Origin: Blattamonas nauphoetae
Lineage: Eukaryota > Preaxostyla > Oxymonadida
DNA: 64,000 bases
Direction of reading: 5' to 3'
Assembly (NCBI GenBank): GCA_033064195.1
Contig: JARBJD010000263.1
Span: 1 to 64,000, forward strand
Positions 37,119 through 47,000 of the stretch are shown here, one piece after another. A program made the translations under genes and the position numbers. The notes under the pieces are model-generated. The model was given only the letters and a program-made list of their open reading frames with translations, had not been told where the DNA came from and did not search any database. Positions within the stretch are counted from its first letter, which is position 1. Each line of letters starts with the position of its first letter.

Positions 37119-40090
37119 TCACCATGATGTCGAGAAGGTTCCTGCAATTGCTGAGTCGTCTTCCGCAATCTGCCACCATTCTGTTCGGACAGGGGACCAC
37201 ACAGAGGCGAGAAAGAAGAACAGAAGATCAACAGAGACAATTGGATCAGTGAGGAGGAGCTTGGACAATTTATGAGGGAGAAGTGAATCAACAATAGTCG
37301 GTGAACGGAGATGAGCATGCAACGCCAACACTGTCTTGGAATCGTTGAGTGAATCGCTGTCCTCCACCAGGTGAGGATTCTTCGAGAGAGCCAAAAAGAA
37401 GGCCGCCACCAGCGAGGAGCACCCAGTCCATTGGACGAACGATGTTAGATGTGCTGGAAGAATATTCGCAATCGAGCGGATAGTCGTCTTTGTCAAAGAA
37501 GTCGGGAAGATCCAGCTGAGTGTCAGAGGAAAGATTGGTGAGTGGTTGTTTTGAACCGTGTGGTGTCACACAATCGAGGGAGAACAGATGATGCGATGGG
37601 CATCACAAAAACAACTGGGTGAGTTGATGTTGTCGACTGTGCAACCAAATCAAACAAAACGAACAGGTTTTCCACCTGGCCGGTTTCACAGACGGAGAGG
37701 CGGCTGAAACCATCGCCAGAATCAGATCTGATGCTGTGTCGTACGTCTGTCTTGTCACATGCACTTACAACCCGTCCATCACGACAAGTGTGTTCAGAGC
37801 AAGTCTCCGGGCGATGTGCAGAGACGAGAGCCGGACACAACGAGTGTGGGTTGTCGGGCAGAGTGTCCTCAGCCCCGCGTGGGTGTCTTGAGGGATCAGC
37901 GGGGCTTTGTCCACGACGAGAAACGGGTCAGAGTTGGATGTTCCGAGATAAGGCGTCTTTTTCAGTTGGGTCGATTGGGTGGCGAGGATGGAATCTGTGT
38001 ACCGGCGGAGAGAGCAGGGACGACGATCGAAGAGACAGAATGATTCTCCGATGAGTGACGAGATGAATATTGGGTTCAGAACTGGGACAACAATCTGGAT
38101 TGTGTCTGGTCGCGCTTGGAAGGAGAGAGTGGTTGGAGGAGCTCGAGAGATGAAGAGAGGAATGATACAACCGTGGAGGAGTTAGGGATGAACATGGGGA
38201 GAAGAAGAATGCACTGATTGCGAATACATTGGATGAGAGAGCTGGGTGAGGAGGGGCTGGATTTGCGGAACTGAGTTGGCTGACACTTTCTGCGTGGGAC
38301 TTGCGGAGAGCCCCCAAAACCTCAAAAGTCTGCGAGATGAATGATGATGAAGAATCGTTGAAAAGCGCGATGAGTGGAGCATCCACACCGCTGATGAGAG
38401 TAGGAAGAAATGAGAATGTAAATGATTCGAGTGGAACCGCAACAAGGGCTTCGTTCAACAGAGAGAGAAGTGGAGTGAGGAACTGTTGTGGCAGGAAAAC
38501 ATTCTCTCGTGTGTGTTCTCTGATTGATGCCTCAAAAATCGAATGAGAGATGGAAGAATGACATCGATGAAAGGAAGAGGGATGTGTGGCTCATTCGGAG
38601 CGGGGAAGCTTCCTCCAAATCAGACACGTGGCGGAAGAGTTCCGAGATCCGCTGGCCCACACCCTTCACGTGGCAGAGTCCAATCTGAATTGTTTTGTCA
38701 GACTCCTTCTGAGCCTGAATCGCCTGCAGACGGCTGAACGTTCTGCGCAAATGGCTCTCTGAACGTCTCAAGCAAGGTGAATGGGTTGTTCTCCAAATCC
38801 TCCATGAGAACAAGGGACTATCATGTTCTCTCCATCACCCTTCGTTTCAAAGACGAGATCTTCCGCATCCCCAGTCTTCTTCTCCTGTGGCTCTGGTGGG
38901 CTTGGGATGGGGAGATTGGGTGGGGGTTGTTTTCCATGTTGAAGGAGGAGTGCAAGATGAGCGAGGAAGGAGTACGAGAGATGCACCAGTGACCGAATCA
39001 GACTTGATAAGACAAACAATCCGGGGAGAAGAATGAAGCGGAGGACGTTCGTTGACAACTTTACAAAGATGGACGACTCCTGAACTGAGTTCCGTCCGAG
39101 AAGGAGAATCAACAGTCTGAGGCCTCTGAGTCGGCAGAGAGAGGTCTCAAGTTCTGTGTTGTTCCGTTTGGGTGTTTTCTCAAAAACTGTCTTCTTGATT
39201 TCCTCAATTAGCCTCCAGCATTCCAGGATTGTGTTCGCCGAAGACTCGGAGTGTCTCGCGAAGAGCAAGAGGAGAGAGAAGAAGGTGGACAGGCACGTCC
39301 AGAGAAAGGAGAACAGCAAATCACTCCAGAATCCCTGTCTCCAGAAATACTGCGATCGCATCCACTTTCCAAAGCTCTGCCAGATCAGGCTCCTCCTTCT
39401 CATCGTCGTAATTCGCCGTGTTGTTCTCCTCTTCCAGTTTCTATTCGTATCCCCCCTTCCTTTGTTTTGATGTCGAAGAGAAGCATGGCGTTCTGATCGT
39501 CTTCCATCAACTCCACACACGTTTTCTCTTCAAAGTCCATTTATTCAACACTTTCATCGCTCACCCCACACAATGCACAGATGGTGCGAATCTTCATCCA
39601 AACAATATTCATATTTGTCATCCAAACACATCGGAAAGAGAAGAGCTCCGTCAAATGCGAGGAAGGTCGTTAGTAGTGAGATTGTTTCTTTTGGTATCGG
39701 AGTCGGGATGATAGATTTTGGGTGATGAGAATTAAGTTCGGCGGAACGTGCACGTCTGAATGTGTTTAAAAGTGTTTGGATGGCAGTTAGTCTTTGTGGG
39801 GCGAAAGAGGACCCAGAAAGTCTCATCAATTCGAGGATTGTGTATCCCACTCTCGACGGTTCGTCTCCATGATGAAACAACCCGCTGTACGATGGAATGG
39901 AACTCGAGTCTTCCAATGAAATGAATCTTCTGTTCAACCCGTATCGAAAAGATGATGAATAATCGTCTTTGTCTTGAATGGAAACATCTTCAGTCCACGC
40001 CAATTGGTCCATCTCCGATTTTGGAAACTGGAATAACGATGAATTGTGAAGTCTTGACTCCATTTCTTTTTTGGCTTCCATTTTCTCTTC
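37119..40090 (-). pseudogene. RPAP1-like locus, frame-broken or many-exon
   Basis: RPAP1 assists RNA polymerase II assembly or import. Near 39,780-39,930 the frame reads SGLFHHGDEPSRVGYTILELMRL with SSFAPQRLTAIQTLL, which matches the conserved HHHGEEPERAGY-type block and following helix of RPAP1. Further on, HSESSANTILECWRLIEEI and LRLLILLLGRN resemble its C-terminal helical repeats. The reading frame changes several times (about 39,550; 38,800; 38,450; 37,500). A few changes could be short introns, but their number suggests decay. The limits are approximate. Confidence 0.5.
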
Positions 40091-40138
40091 ATCGTCACTT
40101 TTTCACATTGTTTCGCACGATAGTCGAATGACGGTTGT

Positions 40139-40450
40139 GTGTGGAAACAACAAAAGCCATGGCTTGAAATTAATCTGTGTGGAACCTGCCGTCCTCCTCT
40201 CAAAGTTCGAGATTGTATTCGGATGGAGGTGGACAGAGATTTGAAGCCCCAAACGATTCAGTTCTTCGTGAATGGAGGGGCAGGATGTTGTTACGTCTCT
40301 GACCTCTCCCACTCGTCCGAGTTGTGGTTCGCTCCTCTTCTTTATTCCTCTCTCAGTTTATTGCTGTCTCTAAAGGAACATCAATTTGTGTGTATCGAAT
40401 TGTTCGTCAATCGAAGCCAACACCTGTCAAGTCAGAAACGAGGCATCTGA
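40139..40450 (+). pseudogene. SPRY-like domain C-terminal fragment
   Basis: The frame contains DCIRMEVDRDLKPQTIQFFVNGGAG followed by CCYVSDL (cited by landmark), which resembles the C-terminal strands of SPRY/B30.2-like domains common in oxymonad and trichomonad proteins. The upstream domain and any start are missing, and the frame ends shortly after. It overlaps the 5' end of the RPAP1-like locus on the other strand. Confidence 0.35.
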
Positions 40451-40635
40451 ATTGAGCTGAACTAAGTTCATGCAAAGTCTGTGCGTGTCTTTTGGATGTT
40501 GTGAGATCTTCTGCTTGATAATTGAGTCACTTTGTTTTGTTCGATGTAATTGCAACAGGGACTAAGGTTCAGATCGAGACCCAAGTCTTCTCATCCGGAA
40601 CAATGTATGTGTCTTGTGATGTGTTATGATGTGTT

Positions 40636-41571
40636 ATGATGTTTAGGACTTCGCAGTTGTATATGCACAATTCTCCAAAGAACATTCTCGCAGAAGCAAT
40701 GAATTTCATGTTTACATCCAGAAAGTTCTTTTGTGAACCTGAACAATTCCTGGAGAACTCAGACCAGTGGACAAAGGCCGGATCTGTTCAACGTTCTTTC
40801 CAATGTCAACTGGTGATGTACTCAGAGCGATTTTCCGTATATATCAAAGAATGGATAAAGGATCGACAAAACCCCAACACAATCTGGCAAGCTGTTCTTA
40901 CTGGAATGTTTGAATGTCTGACAAACAGCTGGGTGGTTTCAGATCACTGTTGTCGAAGACTGTGGCGTAACATAAAACCACACTGGACGACATTTGTGGT
41001 CGATTTTGAAAAGATACCGATGAGACGGAAACCATTTTCACAAGGTATTACAACACGCGAGCAATGCATCCATTGGATTCTCGTGAAGTTTCGCAAAGCA
41101 GCGACAACCCTTCTCAGACAGGGCTTCGCCCGAAGACTACTCGTGCACATGGGCCAAACCGAATCGAACGCCTTCCTCCTCTCTGATCTGAAAATGTAAT
41201 TTGTATGCCTCCGCATGCGCTGTGTGCGCGTTGAGCGCTTTTATACTCCGTTACTTGAAGAAGGACTCGAAGATACATCCGAAATGATATCACAGCACAA
41301 CAACGAACGGATCGCGGACTACACCCGACAAGTCCTCATCATTCGCCCGATTGGTGCCAAATTGATCCCAGTGATGGAGTTTTCGAGAGAATATCAACCA
41401 GTTGTGAAGGACCGATTCAAACAATTCATATGTTATCACAGAAAGAATATATCCGATGATGCGTGCTCGTCTGATTCAGAACACTCGATTGATGTGGAGA
41501 AGGCAGCAGAGAAAGGCGAGATTGGTGGACAATACATGGAGGAGAGCTCATCGGAACTCGAGGACGACTAG
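40636..41571 (+). pseudogene. MFRTSQ-family gene with one in-frame stop
   Basis: The first part (187 residues, MMFRTSQLYMHNSPK) ends in TAA at 41,197-41,199. The same frame continues from 41,200 to 41,571 with a 118-residue acidic-tailed part (EKGEIGGQYMEESSSELEDD). The function is unknown. A VHMGQTESNAFLL block faintly recalls IHLGDTNVPNAFLF of the UPF0652 protein 5 kb downstream, which may be chance. The lead sequence GTGTCTTGTGATGTGTT is shared with the fragment at 28.4 kb, indicating a dispersed family. It could be one stop-broken gene or two genes. Confidence 0.45.
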
Positions 41572-41574
41572 GAA

Positions 41575-42001
41575 CAAGAAGATTCAAATTAATATCATAA
41601 TGACATCCACTCAAACACTTTTCGAATCATATTCACTCCTTCACTTCACTATTGCTTCGTTTCAGAGACAAAAAGTCAACAATCAGAATACCGTTGTCGT
41701 GGACAAGAGCGAGAGACTAAAGGCGCCAAAAAACGGTGGGAGAGGCTGTTCAAGCCCGTTCTTCCACACATTTGCTTCTCCCTCACAATACAAGAGAACA
41801 CTACATGATGCGAAGAGACCTGGCGCATGTTCACCAACTCTTTCTCCACAGAGCCTCTGCTGAGAGAGTGTGGGAGAGGAGCTTGTTTCGGAGTGAAGGT
41901 GAGTATGGGAGAGTGATGCCGTTGAATGGTTCTGATGAAGTGAAAAAGAATTTTTCGAAGAACAGCTCATCTGGAACCATTCCATCGTGAGAAAACAGTC
42001 A
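41575..42001. other. Intergenic stretch, no feature recognised
   Basis: Only short overlapping frames on both strands, without codon or domain support. Confidence 0.5.
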
Positions 42002-43370
42002 TCATGATTCGGACTCCACAAAAGTGTTGATGATGTAGCTTGTGCTCATGCTTCTAAACTGGGCTGTGTCGCGGCTCACTATCTGTGCCGCTCTGATCGT
42101 TTGATTGTTGGCGTTTGCTGTCTTGTTCTGGATCCTATCCCGCATCGCTGCAACGAGAAATTCTGTCTCGTGCTGTTTGTGCAACAGCGGTCGTCGAAGT
42201 TGGGCGTGGTCGTGCAACAGGCCCTCGTTGGCGGCCGCATCGGGTTGAGAAGGAGGAGGGTTTGGGATGACGGTGTTGCGGAGGTTCTGCAGGCGAATGC
42301 GGCCTGTTTGAAGGGCGGAGAGAATTTCGGAGAGTTTCTGGGCAGATTTCTCTGCACTTTGCCTCCTTTCTTGGGCATTCTCTACCCCTGTTTCCATCAG
42401 AAGCGTATACTTCTCCGATATCCACCTTTGCTTTGTGTCTAGCTTCTGCTTCTTCAAACCCATGCTCTGATCTGAGAAGATATTTTTGGACGATTGCGGC
42501 AATTGAAGAGTGGATGTCGACGGATAGTGCGTGGGGGACACAGGACGTGGTCTGTCCTGGTCCAAACTGTTCAGAAAAGGAAGTGTGAGGCTGCGAATTG
42601 AAGTAATGCTGCTTTTGTTTGTCCAGTTCCTGTTTCTGAGATCTTGCCTTCTTCATCTCCCTCTCCACCCTCTCCTCCGAACTGTCGCTGTCTGAGGGGG
42701 CATTGTCTGGCGTGAGTACGCTCAGTTCTGCTTCTCTCTCCATTATCGAACTACCTTCATTTCGAGCTCGAATCATTTCGGTTTGTCTGTTTCAGTTGTG
42801 AATACCATTGATGAAGATCTGCTCCTCTTCCGAGGGATGACTGTGCCAGGATGAACCTGAGTGGGCGGTTGTCTCCTGTTTCCTCATCTTCTTCCGTGTT
42901 GGTGGAGGAGTCGGTGGATGTGAGGTGCGAGGGATAGGTTTTCGTGTGGGAAGTGGGGGTGACGGTGATGATGCGGAGGGCTTTTGTTTGGATGTAACGG
43001 TTGTGGAGGGGTAATTACGATGGAGCTGTTGTGTGAGCGACTTGGTAGCACATCCTCACGACCTCTATTTCAGACTTGAGTGTGATCAAGATATCTACTC
43101 CGAACCAAGAGAGAGAAATAGTAAAATACGAGGGTAAAACAATGGAGAGAGATACTGACATTGATTCTGGACTCTCACTTTTCTTTTCTGAAGGAATTCC
43201 ATTGGGGATGCGTCAATAATGTCATTTGAAAGAAGATATCCGACCCATAAAGCCTGAGAAGCGCTTAAGTGTTCGTAGAATCCGAATCGTGGAGTTTGCA
43301 TCGATAAGGATGTCTTTCGGGGTCCGAATGAAGATTTTAGGATGTTCTTACTGGTTGAATGGAGAATCAA
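42002..43370 (-). CDS. Coiled-coil protein, exon structure uncertain
   Basis: Three open blocks share one direction: about 43,160-43,345 (TPRFGFYEHLSASQALWVGYLL), about 42,830-43,020 (a Pro/Ser-rich block, TSKQKPSASSPSPPLPTRK) and 42,776-42,002. The last begins MIRARNEGSSIMERE and changes frame near 42,560 into KKQKLDTKQRWISEKYTLLM and a long coiled coil ending in STSYIINTFVESES. GT and AG candidates exist between the blocks, but I could not fix them. The frame change near 42,560 has no obvious intron. The family is not recognised. Confidence 0.4.
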
Positions 43371-43847
43371 GAATCATTAACAAGCACTGAAGGTTATTGG
43401 AGATGGGGACCAAATGAAGTGGAAAATATGACAAAGATACCATGTGAACAGTATCGGTTGGTAATCCTGTGTATTTATTTCGATTTTCTTTTAGTAGAGA
43501 TGATTTATCAGAATCAAGTTATCGAAATAGTCCATCATTTGATGATATTTCAAAACAAAGGAAAAGCACCTTTGTATTTTCCGACTTCGATGTTGACTTT
43601 GTTCAAAAGTCCATACAAGTCTTGTCCATCCTGAATTGTGGAGTTTGAAGCCGATTGGATCGTTTGTTTGTCAGCAGAACAAAAAGATGGGCCAGCACAC
43701 TAGTTTGTCTCAGAATGGTCAATTATTTTAAAGGAAAAAATTGGATCAATTTGTAGAAGCGGTTCAAGAGATATATAGAACCCAATTTTTTGGAATGAGT
43801 GATTCAATTGATCTTGTCCTTAATACTTATTTCGATCACCTTTAGCA
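43371..43847. other. Spacer upstream of the U6 gene
   Basis: AT-rich, with no convincing coding potential. It holds the upstream region of the U6 promoter at its right end. Confidence 0.45.
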
Positions 43848-43854
43848 CTATAAA
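43848..43854 (+). promoter_or_regulatory. TATA-like box of the U6 snRNA gene
   Basis: CTATAAA lies about 28-30 bp before the inferred 5' end of U6. This is the normal distance for a type-3 Pol III promoter. Confidence 0.65.
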
Positions 43855-43879
43855 CGTGGCAAAGTCCCTTCTCTGTTGG

Positions 43880-43902
43880 AACCGGGGTAACCCGGTCATC
43901 CG

Positions 43903-43935
<33 letters not shown>

Positions 43936-43983
43936 GGCCCCTGCGCAAGGATGACCTAAAGTACTTCGAGAAAGGTACAGAGT
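43880..43983 (+). ncRNA. U6: U6 spliceosomal snRNA
   Basis: U6 pairs with the 5' splice site and with U2/U4 and forms the catalytic core of the spliceosome. The universally conserved centre is present almost base for base: CTAAAATTGGAACGATACAG, the ACAGAGA box (43920-43926), the AGATTAGCATGG stretch, and GCGCAAGGATGAC with the AGC-type catalytic region and internal stem-loop. The 5' stem-loop is ACCGGG/CCCGGT closing a GTAA (GNRA) tetraloop (43882-43897). A T9 run follows at 43984. The exact 5' end is inferred. The gene fits the many short introns of the neighbouring genes. Confidence 0.93.
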
Positions 43984-43992
43984 TTTTTTTTA
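43984..43992 (+). terminator. Pol III terminator of U6
   Basis: Nine T residues directly follow the U6 3' sequence, the standard RNA polymerase III stop. The next 480 bp up to 44,472 hold no recognised feature. Confidence 0.8.
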
Positions 43993-44472
43993 GATCCAAT
44001 TTCAAAACGGACACACTGACACAGTAAAGCCACTGAATCAGACTCATTTATGCATAAATCGTATCTCCGTCGATTCTGAATCAGATACAATTATACCAAT
44101 ACACTAGAAGGCAGCAATAACCAGAAAAACTCGTTCCGGTTTTTGGACATCAGATTTGCTAAATCTCCTGGGCAAGCAGTCTAAAAAATGTGAAAAGGAG
44201 ATTCTCTGAATCAAAATTAATCAAGGAATGTTTCTGTTGGGTGCAGTAAGGTCTGTTTGAACGTTTAAAAGGGTGTGTTGAGAAGGTGTCGAAGAACTTC
44301 ATGCAGCAAAACTTAATCTCGGATATCAGGCTAACAGGGACGAGGACTGGACGAAATTATGATTATCCAAGACTTTTTCTGTCACAAAATGATTTGGTTC
44401 ACTCACAAATCACACCGAAAACAAAAAGTGGTCTTGATCGGTCTTTTCTCTTCCTGAAGCTGTGAAGTTGCT

Positions 44473-46885
44473 ATGATTCCAGTAAAACTTCCAACAAAAA
44501 CCTCAGATATATCAAATGATTCATTGTCGGACGAAGAAACCTCTCAAACCGAAGAGGAATCGTCACACACTGAGGAAACCCCAACCCTTTTGTCAAAGTT
44601 GCTAGACAATCCTGAAGAGTATTTTTTTCACATTTTCTCATCCATTTTTGCCAGTGCCGAGAAATTACTGTCTGTAGATGCTCGAAAGACGCAAGGTAAT
44701 TTTTCTCAAAACAATTCATTCATCCAGAAGCAGAAGAAGTGATAAATCCAGAAATCTGTATCGAATGCGATGAAAAACCTCCGACTATCTTTTGCTTTCA
44801 ATGCAATGGTCTGATTCACGCTGAATTGTCACACCATCTTCTTCCGTTATTTCTTCTGAGTAGATTCGTTCTGCGCCGAATGTTTCCAGATTTTCCACTC
44901 AAAAGGTACGAAATTCAGTTCATTTCACGTTTATTTGCAGGAAATCGAAAAAATCACCAAACTAGTCAAGTTATTCCAAATCACAAGCAACCAACCACAC
45001 AAGGACCAGAAAACGATGAAACACCAGCCCCATCTCTCGAAACACAAGAACCTCCTATTCAAATTCCCGTTTTATTGAACATTAATGATAAGCTTCCATC
45101 CCCATCACCCAGTCCAATTCTTACGCCCTCTGCTGTCGTGCATAGCAGATGGTATGAACGGGCAAAGTATATTCCTCTTCGCCTCACTCGTGAGGAACGA
45201 AAACGAATGCGTCTAATTGATGCTGTACTGTCCACATGCAATTACACTGATCTCGTCGACAATACTTCCTTCACAAACAGCTCGAAGAGAATTGGGAAAA
45301 TTGTTCAAGAACTCTGTGGAATCTTGACTGGTCTCGTCATTTCAGTGGACTATAAAGTTGGGCAACAACTCATTGCTGACCGAGACTTCGCACACAATGG
45401 CAAATTCTACCAAAATATGTTCGAAAGTATCCACCTCATCTGTTTCTTTAGCGACTTTATGCATTCCTTTATCTCCATCTTCTCTGATCAGTTGGCCGAA
45501 GGTACAAAATCACGAATCCAGACAAGATGCGATCTTCTTATGGAAAACTAATGTATTGCCTGATGGATTCTCAGCTTGCTGAAGTCAGAGACATGCTTGG
45601 ATTCAACTGCGTTATTCCTATTCGATCAGTATACCAGTTTCTAGAAAAACATGGCATTACAGCGATGCTCGATGATCCTCTCATCGACCTCGCGACGATG
45701 GAGATTTACGCAACTGATACCAAAAAAAGAGCCCAAGTCGATCGAGAGATCAAAATGAAGGAGAAAGCAGTGAAGGTTCTCTCAACAAGGTATTCCCGCG
45801 ATAGCCACAAAGAAAAAAATGGCCACGTCAAATCAAAGCCAGTTCAGAGCGGATATGGATACTACAGCTGGGGATCACGCCCTCGCCCACCATCTCCAGA
45901 CCTTCCCGCAGAGATTTGTGGTGGTCCGGAGAATCTTCCGAAACCACTCAACATTCAAACCAACGCCGACCCAGAAGACGTAAAATGGGCGCTCTATTCG
46001 CTTGCGGACAACCAGGCCTTCCTTCGATTTAACTCTGAGCCCTGCCGAAGGATGTTAGAGTACCTTGACATGTACTTCGATGGAGACCGAGCTGGTGAGT
46101 CAATTGCACAGGATGGTGAGGAGGACACGGTGAAGCCAAAGAGTGGATTCTGGAACGCTGTCCTTCATCCATTTCAGTCGTCACCTCAACAGACAGCTCG
46201 TCCGAAGCTGAAACAGAAGGGCGACCTCTCGATTGAAGTTGGGGTCAAAGGTGCTCGTCTCCGCCACGACCACACTCGACAGTTTCATTACGTTAAGCAA
46301 ACCCTCACTCTCTGGAACGCCATTTTGACTGAAATGTTCAAGTTGTGGAGTCTCGCTGAACAGGACCTGTTGGATCCAAGACAAGTTTACCAAATAAAGG
46401 ACACCGGTCAGGGCAGACACAGAATGCAGGTCTGCTCGCGTGTTGGCCGAGAAATGACGAAGATTCTTCGAACTGTCCAGAGCGAGCTGAAGGAGGGATG
46501 GATTGGCTCATCGGTCATCCATCTCGGAGACACCAACGTTCCCAATGCCTTCCTTTTCATCGACAAATATGCTCAGATCTCGCGCATCTTGACGCCCATC
46601 GTTCTCGTGCTTGACAAGATTCCTGTCCTCTGCAAAGAGAACCACGGTATCCAGAAATATATCGAGCAAGACTTCGGATCGGCTGATGGCTGTCGGTTGG
46701 AGATTCTGCAGGATTTCTTCAGATTTGCTTTTGATGGCTCAGGCTCTGATTCTTTCTTCGAGGCTGGCTCCTGCATTGATGGGAGGCTTACCTCTGCCTG
46801 GAATTGGTGTTCAAAGTTGGAACAGAAGCGATTTTTCCCTGTCTTTCTTCTGACCGGGTTCACAAGTTTTGATGGGCAATTCTAA
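44473..46885 (+). CDS. UPF0652/DUF2009 family protein with B-box-like zinc finger, 5 exons
   Basis: A 741-residue protein from exons 44473-44695, 44728-44808, 44864-44905, 44941-45426 and 45492-46885. All four introns (32, 55, 35 and 65 bp) have GT..AG ends and keep frame. The N terminus is acidic. A B-box-like finger follows (CIECDEKPP, CFQCNDSFCAEC, with later His residues); it is completed only when introns 2 and 3 are removed, which supports the splicing. The C-terminal half has the family blocks RYKITNPDKMRSSYGKLMY, DTGQGRHRMQ, GSSVIHLGDTNVPNAF and FDAGSCIDGRLTSAWNWCS-like FEAGSCIDGRLTSAWNW. The molecular function of the family is unknown. Confidence 0.85.
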
Positions 46886-47000
46886 TCCACTCTATTCCAT
46901 TTACTCACCAGATTTTCATCATATAATGCTTGCTAAGTCAATCAAGAGGAAGTGTAAAACAGTCTGTCTGAACGAACAGGGAAAAGAATAATAGCGACTG

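Noticed and set aside
37523-39496. Many plus- and minus-strand frames of 60-180 residues in the 37-39.5 kb region
   Set aside because: They overlap each other on both strands. Only the minus-strand blocks with RPAP1-like order have support; the rest look like chance frames in moderately GC-rich DNA.
40636-41199. C-terminal duplicate of the UPF0652 gene
   Set aside because: Only one short block (VHMGQTESNAFLL) resembles UPF0652. Flanking blocks do not align, so homology is not claimed.
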